A stretch of 64,000 nt of DNA from Kocuria flava (GCF_001482365.1 NZ_CP013254.1:558001-622000); one strand, 5' to 3'; counted from the stretch's first letter, positions 53,812-63,858 are shown. Notes: a model not told the origin generated them from the letters alone. Program-made: numbers and translations.

Positions 53812-55013
53812 GACGGCGGGGCCCCCTCCGCCCCGGTCCCGGCGGGCTCCTCACGGACCGCCCGCCCCGGGCCGACCCGGACCACGTCGTGCGGGCCGGC
53901 GACCAGCTCCGCCGGGAGGTCCTCCTCGACCGCGGCCGTGACCAGCACCTGCTCGGCGGTCGCCACGACCGCCGCGAGCCGGCTGCGGCGGCGGGCGTCG
54001 AGCTCGGCGAAGACGTCGTCGAGGACGAGGATCGGGGCCGCGCCCTCGCTCGGGTCGTCGGCGAGGTGGACGTACCAGGAGCCCAGCCGCAGGGCCAGGG
54101 CGTAGGACCACGTCTCGCCGTGGGAGGCGTAGCCGCGGGCGGGGGCCTCGCCGAGCAGGAGCTCCAGCTCGTCCCGGTGCGGGCCCAGCAGCGTCAGGCC
54201 GCGCTCCACCTCGCGCCGCTCGGCCTCGGCACAGGCCTCGAGCACCAGCCCGTGCAGGTCCTCCACGGTGAACCCGCGCAGCTGCGCCACGTCCCCGCCG
54301 GCGCTCTCGGGCAGCACCGAGGAGACGTAGCGCAGCCGGGTGGCCTTGCTCCCGTCCGTCAGCTGGCCGTAGGCGCGGGCGACCTCCGGTCCCAGCGCCT
54401 CGAGCAGCTGCAGCCGGGCGTGCAGGATCGTGGCGCCCGCCCGGGCGAACTGGTCGTTCCAGGCGGCGAGGGTCGAGCGGTGCACGTCGGTGAAGCGCCC
54501 GGACCGGCGGGCGGACTTCAGCAGCGCGTTGCGCTGCTTGAGCACCTTCTCGTAGTCCGCCAGGGTGCCGGCGAGCACCGGGCGCATCGACACCGCCAGG
54601 TGGTCGAGGAAGCGGCGGCGGTGCGAGGGGTCGCCCTTCACGAGGGCCAGGTCCTCCGGGGAGAACAGCACCGTGCGCACGATGCCGATCGCGTCGCGGG
54701 CCCGCACCGGGGCGGCCCGGTTGATCCGGACGCGGTTGGCCCGGCCCTCGTTGAGCTCGAACTCGAGCACGGTCTGCTGCCCGCCGCGGCGCACGCGGAC
54801 CCGGACGATCGCCCGCTCCGCGCCGAAGCGGATCAGCGGGCCGTCGGAGGAGACGCGGTGCGAGGACAGGTCCGAGGTCCAGTCCAGGGCCTCGACGACG
54901 TTCGTCTTGCCCACGCCGTTGGGGCCCAGGAGCACGGTGACCCCGGGGGAGAGACGTATGTCGAGCTCGGCATACGTTCGGAAGTCCAGCAGGGAGAGGT
55001 GGTCGACGAACAC
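53808..55013 (-). CDS. recF: DNA replication and repair protein RecF
   Basis: A 401-residue SMC-like ATPase. Walker A GPNGVGKTN (30-38), signature-like GPHRDELEL, and Walker B ILVLDDVFAELD (near 333-344) are all visible. It binds single/double-strand junctions with RecO and RecR in gap repair. GTG 55013 is 35 bases past the dnaN stop; the DUF721 gene overlaps its end. Confidence 0.97.
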   Translation of the reverse strand: MFVDHLSLLDFRTYAELDIRLSPGVTVLLGPNGVGKTNVVEALDWTSDLSSHRVSSDGPLIRFGAERAIVRVRVRRGGQQTVLEFELNEGRANRVRINRAAPVRARDAIGIVRTVLFSPEDLALVKGDPSHRRRFLDHLAVSMRPVLAGTLADYEKVLKQRNALLKSARRSGRFTDVHRSTLAAWNDQFARAGATILHARLQLLEALGPEVARAYGQLTDGSKATRLRYVSSVLPESAGGDVAQLRGFTVEDLHGLVLEACAEAERREVERGLTLLGPHRDELELLLGEAPARGYASHGETWSYALALRLGSWYVHLADDPSEGAAPILVLDDVFAELDARRRSRLAAVVATAEQVLVTAAVEEDLPAELVAGPHDVVRVGPGRAVREEPAGTGAEGAPPS

Positions 55014-55048
55014 GCGGGGTCAGCAGCCTCCGACTCGGGGCCGGCCGG

Positions 55049-56173
55049 TCACTGGCTGGGCAGCCGCACCGGCATCAGCAGGTACTTGTAGTCGTCCTCG
55101 TCGTCCCCGTCCGGGGTCTCCTGCGCGGAGAGCACCGCGGGCTTCGGCGGGGCCGTGAACGAGAACCGGACGTACTCGGAGTCGAAGGCGTGCAGGCCCT
55201 CCGAGAGGTAGGTGGGGTTGAACGCCACCGTGATGTCCTCGCCGGTCAGCTGCGCGTCGAGGATCTCCGAGGCCTGGGCGTCCTCCCCCGTGCCCGCGTC
55301 CAGGGCCACCTGGCCCTGGGTGAAGGCCAGCCGGACCGGGGTGTTGCGCTCGGCCACGAGCGAGACTCGGCGGACGGCCTCGACGAGGTCGCTCGTGCGC
55401 ACCGCGGCCGTGATGGGGGTGTGCTCGGGGAACAGCGAGCGGATCTTCGGGTACTCCCCGTCGATGAGCAGGCTCGTGGTCCGGCGGCCGCCGGACTCGA
55501 AGCCGACGAGCTCGGCGGAGTCGGAGAGGGCGATGTTGATGTCCCCGGAGGGGCCGAGGGTCTTGGCGATGTCGTTGAGGGTGCGGGCCTTCACGAGCGC
55601 GGCCGTGGAGATGTCGCTCGCCGCCGGGCGCCACGTCAGCTCCCGCATGGCCAGGCGGTAGCGGTCGGTGGCGAGCAGCGTCATCTTCTCGCCCTCGATC
55701 TCCACCCGCACGCCGGTGAGGATCGGCAGGGTGTCGTCCTTGCTGGCCGCGATCGTGACCTGCGCGACCGCGTGGGCGAACTCGTCCCCGGCCACGACGC
55801 CCGAGAGCTCGGGCAGGGCGGGCAGCTCCGGGTAGTCGCCCACGGGCATGGCCGCGAGGTTGAACCGGGAGGAGCGGCAGGTCAGCGTCACCTTGCCCTC
55901 GTCGGCCTGGACCTCGACCGGGGCGGAGGGCAGGGACCGGCAGATGTCGGCGAGCAGCCGGCCCGAGACGAGGGTGGTGCCCTCCTCCTGGACGTCGGCG
56001 CTGATCGACAGCCGCGCCGAGATCTCGTAGTCGAAGCTGGCGATGGACAGGGCGCCGTCCTGGGCGCGGATCAGCAGCCCGGACAGGACGGGGACCGGGG
56101 GACGAGGGGAGAGGGACCGGGCGGTCCAGGTCACGGCCTCGGCGAGAACATCGCGTTCGACGGAGAACTTCAC
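55049..56173 (-). CDS. dnaN: DNA polymerase III beta subunit (sliding clamp)
   Basis: A 374-residue clamp: three domains, N-terminal VKFSVERDVLAEAVTWTARSL, the LTCRSSRFNLAAMP region (about 97-110) and C-terminal LLMPVRL typical of DnaN (YLLMPVR). The homodimer encircles DNA and tethers Pol III. GTG 56173 begins the domain and follows AAAGGCAGC. It reads leftward from the oriC-like stretch, next to recF. Confidence 0.97.
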   Translation of the reverse strand: MKFSVERDVLAEAVTWTARSLSPRPPVPVLSGLLIRAQDGALSIASFDYEISARLSISADVQEEGTTLVSGRLLADICRSLPSAPVEVQADEGKVTLTCRSSRFNLAAMPVGDYPELPALPELSGVVAGDEFAHAVAQVTIAASKDDTLPILTGVRVEIEGEKMTLLATDRYRLAMRELTWRPAASDISTAALVKARTLNDIAKTLGPSGDINIALSDSAELVGFESGGRRTTSLLIDGEYPKIRSLFPEHTPITAAVRTSDLVEAVRRVSLVAERNTPVRLAFTQGQVALDAGTGEDAQASEILDAQLTGEDITVAFNPTYLSEGLHAFDSEYVRFSFTAPPKPAVLSAQETPDGDDEDDYKYLLMPVRLPSQ

Positions 56174-56416
56174 GAGAGGTTGCTGCCTTTCAGTCTGGGC
56201 TTCTGCGGCGGGGCCGGGGTCCCGGCGGGTCGCCGGCCGGGACCGGTCTCCGTCGCGCCGGAGGCGCCGCGGAGCGAGGACGGGACTCGCCGTGTGCATC
56301 GTAGCCGTCCCCGAGAACGGAGAGCCATTCCCCCGCAGGGGCGGCGGGGCGGCGAGGACCGGCCCGCCGGCCGGTCCGGAGCCCCGCACCGGGGCCGGAG
56401 GATCAGGATTCTTGTT

Positions 56417-56760
56417 GTTTGGCCGGAGATTTCTTTAAGGACAGGAGTGTTAATAACCGCTGTGGAATCTGTGGAAAACTGCCTCCCGCTCAGGATCCGC
56501 GCGGATCCGGGGTGTGCACTTCTTGTGATTCGCCGTCCACCGGACCGTCCTTGCCCCGTGGACGGATTCCGCGCCGTTCCGGGGCGTCCACAGGTCCGGG
56601 CCGGGTTGTGCCGAGGTTGTCCACCGCTGCGCCGTGCTTCTCCACACATTTTTCCACAGGTGTGGGTTTCGCGCTGTGCACAGTCGCTCCACAGGGCCGG
56701 AAAACCTGTGGACGACGGGTCGGTGCGCCGCGCGGGCCCGCGGTCCACGCCTGTGGACAG
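56417..56760. promoter_or_regulatory. oriC: oriC-like region (gene-free stretch 56174-56855)
   Basis: The dnaA-dnaN spacer. An AT-rich stretch (56417-56456, with TTCTTTAAGG and GTTAATAAC) is followed by boxes TGTGGAATC 56461, TGTGGAAAA 56470, TCCACAG near 56587, TTGTCCACC 56617, TTCTCCACA 56638, TTTTCCACA 56650, TGTGGACGA 56707 and TGTGGACAG 56752. Box mixture, AT core and gene context give a strong origin call; the unwinding site is inferred. Confidence 0.9.
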
Positions 56761-56790
56761 CACCTGGGGAGAAGGGGGCCGGGAACGCGC

Positions 56791-56822
56791 CGAGGGCCCG
56801 CCGGATCGGTCCGGCGGGCCCT
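56791..56822 (-). terminator. dnaA terminator
   Basis: A 14-bp perfect stem (GAGGGCCCGCCGGA with its complement) and a 4-base loop, 34 bases past the dnaA stop. Confidence 0.8.
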
Positions 56823-56855
56823 CGGGCGGATCGCGGCGGCGGCCGCGCGGGCGGC

Positions 56856-58472
56856 TCAGCCCTCGCGCTGCTGCTGTTTGATGCGGTTGGTCAGCTCGGT
56901 GACCTGGTTGAAGATCTGCCGGCGCTCGGCCATCAGGGTGCGGATCTTCCGGTCGGCGTGCATCACGGTCGTGTGGTCGCGCCCGCCCAGCTCCTGGCCG
57001 ATCTTCGGCAGGGACATGTCGGTGAGCTCGCGCAGCAGGTACATCGCGATCTGCCGCGCGGTGACCAGCGTGCGGGTGCGGGACTTGCTCTTGAGCTCCT
57101 CGAGGGTGATGTCGAAGTAGACCGCGGTCTGGGCCAGGATCGAGGCCGCCGTGATCTCCTGCGCCCCGTCGTCGGTGATGAGGTCCTTGAGCACCAGCTC
57201 CGCCAGGGGCAGGTCCACGGCCTGCTTGTTCAGCGAGGCGAAGGCGGTCACGCGGATCAGCGCGCCCTCGAGCTCGCGGATGTTGGTGGAGATGTGGGAG
57301 GCGATGTACTCCAGCACGTCGTCGGGGGCGTCCATCCCCTCGCTCGTGGCCTTCTTGCGCAGGATCGCGATGCGGGTCTCGAGCTCGGGCGGCTGCACGT
57401 CGGTGATCAGCCCCCACTCGAAGCGCGAGCGCATCCGCTCGGCGAAGCCGGTGAGCTGCTTGGGCGGCATGTCGGAAGTGATCACGATCTGCTTCTCGTG
57501 GTTGTGCAGCGCGTTGAAGGTGTGGAAGAACTCCTCCTGCGTGTGCTCCTTGCCGGCGAGGAACTGGATGTCGTCGATCAGCAGCATGTCGACGTTGCGG
57601 TAGATCTCCTTGAAGGAGGAGCCCTCGTCGTCGCGGATCGAGTTGATGAAGTCGTTGGTGAACTCCTCGGAGTTCACGTAGCGCACGCGCACCTGCGGGT
57701 AGAGCCGCTTGGCGTAGTGGCCGATCGCGTGCAGCAGGTGCGTCTTGCCCAGTCCGGAGTCCCCGTAGATGAACAGCGGGTTGTAGGCCTTGGCGGGGGT
57801 CTCGGCCACGGCGAACGCGGCGGCGTGGGCGAAGCGGTTGGACTGGCCGATGACGAACGAGTCGAAGACGTACTTGGGGTTCAGCCGGGCGGAGCTGTCC
57901 CACTCCCCCACCACGGCCGGGGCGGTCCCGGTGTCCTGGACGGGCCGGCGGGGCGGCGCGGCCTGGGGGTCCCGGCGCGGGGGCAGGGTGCGCGTGCCCG
58001 GGTCCTCGGCCGCCGGCCCGCCCGCCGGGACGGGGGACGCGGGCAGCGGGAAGGCGAGGGTCTCGGCCCAGGGCGACTCGGCCGGCGCCGGATCGGCGGC
58101 CGGAGCGGGGGCGGCCGGGCGGCCGCGCTCGGCCTCGAGCTCGTCGATGGGCGGCAGGCCCGGGCCGGTGGGGGCCACCGGCTCGGGTGCGGCGACGGCC
58201 TCGAGGTCGGCGTCGACGACGAAGGCCACGAGCGTCTCCGGGCTGAAGGCGCGGTTGACGGCCGAGCGCAGCACGGGGGCCATCTGGTTCTGGAAGAACT
58301 CCCGGGTGAGCTCGTTGGGCACGGCCACCAGCAGTGTGGTGCCGATCAGGCCCTGGGGCTGCGCCAGCGAGATGAACCCGCGGTAGCGGCCCGTGGTCAT
58401 GGGGTCCTCGTACATGTGCTGCACGCACTCGGCCCACTGGGCGCTGAGCGCCTGATTGTCCTGCGTGCCCAC
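56856..58472 (-). CDS. dnaA: Chromosomal replication initiator protein DnaA
   Basis: A 538-residue AAA+ initiator: domain I (about 1-85), a long Pro/Ala-rich domain II (90-195), ATPase with Walker A GDSGLGKT (237-244) and Walker B LLIDDIQFL (about 298-306), and a C-terminal helix-turn-helix with GRDHTTVMHADRKI for box binding. GTG 58472 with AGGAG seven bases upstream beats an upstream start at 58574, which adds only Pro/Arg-rich residues. It binds DnaA boxes at the adjoining region and likely regulates itself through boxes upstream of its gene. Confidence 0.98.
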   Translation of the reverse strand: MGTQDNQALSAQWAECVQHMYEDPMTTGRYRGFISLAQPQGLIGTTLLVAVPNELTREFFQNQMAPVLRSAVNRAFSPETLVAFVVDADLEAVAAPEPVAPTGPGLPPIDELEAERGRPAAPAPAADPAPAESPWAETLAFPLPASPVPAGGPAAEDPGTRTLPPRRDPQAAPPRRPVQDTGTAPAVVGEWDSSARLNPKYVFDSFVIGQSNRFAHAAAFAVAETPAKAYNPLFIYGDSGLGKTHLLHAIGHYAKRLYPQVRVRYVNSEEFTNDFINSIRDDEGSSFKEIYRNVDMLLIDDIQFLAGKEHTQEEFFHTFNALHNHEKQIVITSDMPPKQLTGFAERMRSRFEWGLITDVQPPELETRIAILRKKATSEGMDAPDDVLEYIASHISTNIRELEGALIRVTAFASLNKQAVDLPLAELVLKDLITDDGAQEITAASILAQTAVYFDITLEELKSKSRTRTLVTARQIAMYLLRELTDMSLPKIGQELGGRDHTTVMHADRKIRTLMAERRQIFNQVTELTNRIKQQQREG

Positions 58473-58995
58473 GCGTACTCCTGCTGTCGATGTCGGGTCC
58501 GTCCGCCGGTCGCGGCGGCGGGGACGGGTCCGTCCCTGCCCCGCGGCGGGAGTCTTGTCCACAGCGTTGTTCACAGCGGTGGAAAAGCTGTCGGGGGCCG
58601 GCCGCGGAAGCCAGCCTAGAACATGCGCGAGGGCTGTTCATAGCCGCTCCCGCGGGCTCCGGGGAATTGCAGACGTGTAGTTCCGCCCCTCTCCGGCGCG
58701 GGAGCAGGGCTCTCGTCCCCCAGGTTTTCCACAGGATGTGACCAAGATCCGTGCACAGCTGTGGGTAGGATGTGCACTGCACAGCGCCGCCCGTCCCGGC
58801 GCCCGCGGACCCGACCCCTGATTTGACCCGCCCCGGACCGTTGTCTAGGGTGGGGTAGTCTTTTGTGTCCACGGTCGTGCCCATCCGCAGGCTCGGACGC
58901 ATCCACCAGCACCGCCGCGTCCGAACGCGGGCCCCGCCGCTTCCCTGCGCCGGGCACGCCGCCGGGCGCGCACCCCGACGCCTTTGGAGTAACCA
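58473..58995. promoter_or_regulatory. dnaA/rpmH divergent region with DnaA boxes
   Basis: A 523-base gene-free stretch between divergent dnaA and rpmH. DnaA boxes TTGTCCACA (58555-58563), TTGTTCACA (58567-58575), TTTTCCACA (58725-58733) and TGTGCAC words near 58750-58780 suggest autoregulation and a second origin part. A weak leftward -10 TAGGCT (58614-58619 on + as AGCCTA) may serve dnaA. Confidence 0.75.
58823..58851 (+). promoter_or_regulatory. rpmH promoter
   Basis: TTGACC (58823-58828), a 17-base spacer and TAGGGT (58846-58851) form a clear promoter about 145 bases before rpmH, leaving a long leader. Confidence 0.7.
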
Positions 58996-59133
58996 GTGAG
59001 CAAGCGGACTTTTCAGCCGAATAACCGCCGTCGCGCCCGCAAGCACGGCTTCCGTGCCCGGATGCGCACCCGCGCCGGCCGTGCCATCCTCGCCGCCCGC
59101 CGCAGCAAGGGCCGCACCGAGCTCTCCGCCTGA
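58996..59133 (+). CDS. rpmH: 50S ribosomal protein L34
   Basis: A 45-residue, strongly basic protein with the L34 pattern: start SKRTFQPNNRRRARKHGF, then RMRTRAGRAILAARRSKGR. It is too short for many gene callers. GTG 58996 follows GGAGTAACC. It is the first gene of the rightward group rpmH-rnpA-yidD-yidC-jag-rsmG, as in most bacteria. Confidence 0.99.
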   Translation: MSKRTFQPNNRRRARKHGFRARMRTRAGRAILAARRSKGRTELSA

Positions 59134-59180
59134 GCACCCGTTGACGGAGCCCGCGCCGTCCGCCGTGCGGGAGCACCGCC

Positions 59181-59573
59181 GTGCTGCCTGAGCAGCACCG
59201 GATGAGGACCTCGGCCCAGTTCCGGGCCACCACGCGTTCCGGCGCCCGCAGCGGGCGCCGGAACGTCGTCGTCTCCGTGCGCGCCACCCGCCCGGGGGAC
59301 CCGGTGCGGGTGGGCTTCGTCGTGTCCAAGGCCGTGGGCAACGCCGTCCGGCGGAACCGGGTCAAGCGCCGGCTGCGCGCGCTCGCCCAGTCCACGGTCA
59401 GGCGGGCGCCGTACGGTTACGACGTCGTCGTGCGGGCGCTGCCCCCCGCCGCGGCCGCCCCCTGGCCGGAGCTGGCGGCCGACTGGGACGGGGCGTGGCG
59501 CACGGCGTCCTCGCGGGCCGGGGTGCCCGCGGCCGAGCAGGACCCCGCCGGACGGGAGGAGCCCGAGTCATGA
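59181..59573 (+). CDS. rnpA: Ribonuclease P protein component
   Basis: A 130-residue basic protein of the RNase P family. RMRTSAQFRATTRSG and the RNR motif in NAVRRNRVKRRLR (about 54-66) are the RNA-binding signature. It helps the RNA subunit mature tRNA 5' ends. GTG 59181 is 47 bases past rpmH. The C-terminal extension of about 35 residues is Ala/Pro-rich. Its last bases overlap the yidD start. Confidence 0.97.
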   Translation: MLPEQHRMRTSAQFRATTRSGARSGRRNVVVSVRATRPGDPVRVGFVVSKAVGNAVRRNRVKRRLRALAQSTVRRAPYGYDVVVRALPPAAAAPWPELAADWDGAWRTASSRAGVPAAEQDPAGREEPES

Positions 59574-60010
59574 GCGAGCACGCTCACGCGCCCGAGGACC
59601 TCCTCGCCGCGGCGCCGGAGGAGTACGTGCGCCCCGCCACGGCCGGGCAGGCGGTGGCCCTCCTCCCCCAGAACCTGCTCATCGCGCTGCTGAAGCTCTA
59701 CCGCCGGATCGTCTCGCCGCTCTACGGCGACGTCTGCCGCTACTTCCCCACCTGTTCCGCGTACGCGCTGGAGGCCGTCACGGTGCACGGCGCCGCGCGC
59801 GGGCTCGGACTGAGCGTCCGCCGGCTGCTGCGCTGCCACCCCTGGGCCGCGGGCGGGATCGACAGGGTGCCGCCGGGAGGCCGGGAGTTCCCCGACCTCG
59901 CGTCCCTGCCCAAGATCATGCTGCTGAACCACCCCACCCCGGCCGACCGCCGGCAGTACCGTCCCGCGGCGGACCCCGGTCCCGCGGCCCAAGGAGAGCC
60001 TTCCCCATGA
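59570..60010 (+). CDS. yidD: Membrane protein insertion efficiency factor YidD
   Basis: A 146-residue YidD: the KLYRRIVSPLYGDVCRYFPT motif (about 44-62), CSAYALEAVTVHGAARGLGLS and RLLRCHPWAAGGIDRVP. Family knowledge gives a role in inner-membrane insertion with YidC. ATG 59570 overlaps the rnpA stop by four bases and its stop overlaps yidC by four, so it is a coupled unit. It is longer at both ends than the minimal 70-80-residue YidD. Confidence 0.93.
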   Translation: MSEHAHAPEDLLAAAPEEYVRPATAGQAVALLPQNLLIALLKLYRRIVSPLYGDVCRYFPTCSAYALEAVTVHGAARGLGLSVRRLLRCHPWAAGGIDRVPPGGREFPDLASLPKIMLLNHPTPADRRQYRPAADPGPAAQGEPSP

Positions 60011-60993
60011 ACCTGTTCGAACTGATCCTCTTCCCCTTCAGGTGGGTCGTCTCGGCCGTGCTGTGGGTCTTCCACGAGCTGCTCACCGCCGTGGGCATGG
60101 ACCCCGCGGCCGGCATCACCTGGGTGCTGTGCATCGTGGGCCTGACCCTCGTGATGCGCACGCTGACCATCCCGCTGTTCCTCAAGCAGATCAAGTCCAT
60201 GCGCGGCATGCAGGAGCTGCAGCCGGAGATGGCGAAGCTGCAGGCCAAGTACAAGGGCAAGAAGGACCAGCTCTCCCGCCAGGCCATGGCGCAGGAGCAG
60301 ATGGAGCTGTACAAGAAGCACGGCTCCAACCCGTTCTCGGCGTGCCTGCCGATCCTCGTGCAGATGCCGATCTTCTTCGGCCTGTTCCAGGTGCTCAACG
60401 GCGTGCCGAAGTCCGCCGCCGCCGGCGAGTCGATCCACGTGCTCCCCCCGAACATGGTCCAGTCCTTCAACGAGGCGACGTTCTTCGGGGCCCCGCTGTT
60501 CTCCACGCTGCTCAACCCCGGCGACGGCGACCGGCTCGCGACCATCGTGCTCGCGGTCGTGATGATCGTGGCGATGTCCGCCTCGCAGTTCATCACCCAG
60601 AAGCAGCTCACGGCGAAGAACATGAGCGAGACCGCCAAGGCCTCCCCCATGTACCGCCAGCAGCAGATGATGCTGTACCTGTTCCCCCTGGTCTTCGCGA
60701 TCGGCGGCATCAACTTCCCCATCGGCGTGCTGATCTACTGGACCGTGTCGAACTTCTGGTCCATGGGCCAGCAGTGGTGGGTCATCCGCAACAACCCCAC
60801 CCCCGGCTCCCAGGCCGAGCGCGAGCTCAACGAGCGCCGCGCCGCCAAGGGACTGCCCCCGCTGGGCAAGACCCAGGAGGAGCACGAGGCGGAGGTCGAG
60901 GAGAAGCGGGCCCGTGCGGCCGCGGGCCAGCGCCAGCAGCCCGTGGGCAAGAAGCGGCAGAAGCAGCAGGCGCGCAAGAAGCAGTCCCGGTGA
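60007..60993 (+). CDS. yidC: Membrane protein insertase YidC
   Basis: A 328-residue Oxa1/YidC-type insertase: helix 1 at about 9-28, helix 2 at 38-60 with the conserved R51 (MRTLTIPLF), helices near 118, 185 and 225, and a basic C-terminal tail (KKRQKQQARKKQSR) that can bind ribosomes. It inserts membrane proteins alone or with Sec. ATG 60007 is set by the ATGA overlap with yidD. Confidence 0.96.
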   Translation: MNLFELILFPFRWVVSAVLWVFHELLTAVGMDPAAGITWVLCIVGLTLVMRTLTIPLFLKQIKSMRGMQELQPEMAKLQAKYKGKKDQLSRQAMAQEQMELYKKHGSNPFSACLPILVQMPIFFGLFQVLNGVPKSAAAGESIHVLPPNMVQSFNEATFFGAPLFSTLLNPGDGDRLATIVLAVVMIVAMSASQFITQKQLTAKNMSETAKASPMYRQQQMMLYLFPLVFAIGGINFPIGVLIYWTVSNFWSMGQQWWVIRNNPTPGSQAERELNERRAAKGLPPLGKTQEEHEAEVEEKRARAAAGQRQQPVGKKRQKQQARKKQSR

Positions 60994-61082
60994 GCGCGGC
61001 CGGTCCGACCGGCCCCCGCACCATCCCTCCCGCGGCGGGCGCCGACCCGGCCGCGGCACCCCACGGCCCCCAGGAGACGACC

Positions 61083-61682
61083 ATGACCGAGAACCGGCCC
61101 ACCGTCCAGGACACCGACGAGCAGCCGCCCGCCGCGGGCGGCGCACCGGCCGGGACGGACCAGGAGCTGCCCGCCGGGGACGCCCCCGTGCCCGGCCCCG
61201 CCCTCGACCCGCTCGAGGAGGAGGGCGAGGTCGCGGCGGACTACCTCGAGGAGCTGCTCGACACCGCCGACCTCGACGGCGACATCGACATCGAGGTCCG
61301 CGACGGGCGGACCTACCTGTCGGTGGTGGCCGAGGGGGACGACGACGACGCCCTCTCCGCGCTCGTGGGCGAGGACGGCGAGGTCCTCGAGGCCCTGCAG
61401 GAGCTCGTGCGGCTGTCGGTGCTCGCGGCCACGGGCCGCCGGTCGCGGCTGGTGCTCGACGTCGGCGGGCACCGCGCCCGGCGGGCGGACTCGCTGCGGG
61501 AGCTGGCCCTCGAGGCGGTGCAGAAGGCCCGCGAGACCGGCGCCTCGGTGCACCTCGACCCGCTGTCCGCCTACGAGCGCAAGATCGTCCACGACGTGGT
61601 CGCCGAGCACGGCCTGATCAGCGAGTCCGAGGGCGAGGGCGAGTCCCGGCACATCGTCGTCACGGCCGAGCCCGCCCGATGA
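61083..61682 (+). CDS. jag: Jag/KhpB-type R3H single-strand nucleic-acid-binding protein
   Basis: A 199-residue protein: acidic/Pro-rich N-terminus (1-45), a KH-like region (about 47-110), then an R3H domain (about 128-199, SLRELALEAVQKARETGASVH and SAYERKIVHDVVAEHG). It binds RNA; its partners are unknown. ATG 61083 follows GGAGACGACC. Its stop overlaps the rsmG start by four bases, so the two are translationally coupled. Confidence 0.9.
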   Translation: MTENRPTVQDTDEQPPAAGGAPAGTDQELPAGDAPVPGPALDPLEEEGEVAADYLEELLDTADLDGDIDIEVRDGRTYLSVVAEGDDDDALSALVGEDGEVLEALQELVRLSVLAATGRRSRLVLDVGGHRARRADSLRELALEAVQKARETGASVHLDPLSAYERKIVHDVVAEHGLISESEGEGESRHIVVTAEPAR

Positions 61683-62350
61683 CGACCGCGGAGCGTCCCG
61701 CACCCGACCCGCAGGAGCCGCCCGTCCCCGACGCCCGGGAGCGGGCCGCCGCCGAGCGGCTCTTCGGCCCCCGGCTCGGCCTCGCCGAGCGCTACGTGGC
61801 GCACCTGGCCTCCTCCGGCATCGTGCGCGGGCTGATCGGCCCGCGGGAGGTCCCCCGGCTGTGGAGCCGGCACGTGCTCAACTGCGCCGTGGTCGAGGAG
61901 CTGGTCCCCGAGGGGGCGCGGGTCGTCGACGTGGGCTCCGGCGCCGGGCTGCCCGGCCTGTGCCTGGCGCTGGCCCGCCCGGACCTGAGCATGACCCTCG
62001 TGGAGCCCCTCGAGCGCCGCGTCCAGTGGCTTGAGGAGGTCGTGGCCGACCTGGGCCTGGCGAACGTGCGGATCCTGCGGGCCCGCGCGGAACAGGCCCG
62101 CGACGAGGTCGGCGAGGTCGACGTCGTGACTGCCCGGGCCGTCTCGGCGCTCACGGGGCTGCTCGACATCACCCTCCCCCTGCTGCGGGGCCGGGGCGAG
62201 CTGCTCGCCCTCAAGGGCCGCACGGCCGCCGACGAGGTGGCGAAGGCGCGCAAGAAGCTGCACCGCTACGCCGCGCGCTCCACCGAGATCGTCACGGCGG
62301 GCGCCGAGCTGCTCGAGGAGCCGACCACGGTCGTGCGCGTGCGGCTCTGA
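61679..62350 (+). CDS. rsmG: 16S rRNA (guanine-527-N7) methyltransferase RsmG
   Basis: A 223-residue methyltransferase. The SAM motif VVDVGSGAGLPGL (82-94), the acidic loop MTLVEPLERRVQWL and the later ARAVSALTGLLDI give the GidB/RsmG family. It methylates G527 of 16S rRNA; loss of the enzyme gives low-level streptomycin resistance in other bacteria. ATG 61679 overlaps the jag stop. Confidence 0.97.
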   Translation: MTTAERPAPDPQEPPVPDARERAAAERLFGPRLGLAERYVAHLASSGIVRGLIGPREVPRLWSRHVLNCAVVEELVPEGARVVDVGSGAGLPGLCLALARPDLSMTLVEPLERRVQWLEEVVADLGLANVRILRARAEQARDEVGEVDVVTARAVSALTGLLDITLPLLRGRGELLALKGRTAADEVAKARKKLHRYAARSTEIVTAGAELLEEPTTVVRVRL

Positions 62351-62391
62351 GCGGTCCCCGCTCCCCCGCGCCGGCGGGCGGCCGGGACCGC
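62351..62391 (+). terminator. Hairpin after rsmG
   Basis: GCGGTCCC (62351-62358) and GGGACCGC (62384-62391) pair around a GC-rich inner part just after the rsmG stop; a probable terminator. Confidence 0.5.
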
Positions 62392-62547
62392 GTGCGCCGC
62401 GGCCGCGGGAGGTCGGCGGTAGGCTGGAGCGCGTGCGCGCAGACCCTGCCCCGCCGGGACCGGGGCGCGGACCCGGTGCCCGGTCCCGCGCGGACGGGGC
62501 GCCCCGACGCGACGTGTTCGAGACGAACCGGGAAGGTGCGACGTTCG

Positions 62548-63582
<1,035 letters not shown>

Positions 63583-63605
63583 GCCACCGCCCCCCCGGTC
63601 TCCCG

Positions 63606-63640
63606 CCGCCCCCGTCCTGTTCCGACAGGGCGGGGGCGCC
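63606..63640 (+). terminator. parA terminator
   Basis: A GC-rich inverted repeat (CCGCCCCCGTCCTGT with a near-perfect complement) and a 5-base loop, 24 bases past the parA stop. No T tract. Confidence 0.6.
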
Positions 63641-63690
63641 GTCCGTCGGGAGCCGAGGCGCTCACGTCCGGCACCGTTCGACGGGCGGTG

Positions 63691-63858
63691 CGTTTCACGT
63701 GACACACGACATCAGCACTGTGGCGTTCTGTTTCACGTGAAACAAAACAGTGTCTGAAGCCCGTGCTGTTTCACGTGAAAAAAGACAGTGCCTGCGGCCC
63801 GTGCTGTTTCGCGTGGAACGGATCAGTGCCCGCGTCCCGCCCTGCTGTCCGTGGAGCG
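63691..63858. promoter_or_regulatory. parS: parS array with 38-bp period (gene-free stretch 63583-64000)
   Basis: Sites at exactly 38-base steps: 63691 (14/16), 63729 TGTTTCACGTGAAACA (16/16), 63767 (15/16), 63805 (13/16), and a decayed copy at 63843. Units 2-4 also share spacer words (CAGTGCCTG, GCCCGTGC). No convincing gene or parB start is seen to 64000. Confidence 0.85.

Noticed and set aside
63691..63858. CRISPR array
   Set aside because: The repeats are 38-bp units with diverging spacer and repeat parts and contain parS; no constant direct repeats with unique spacers and no cas genes.
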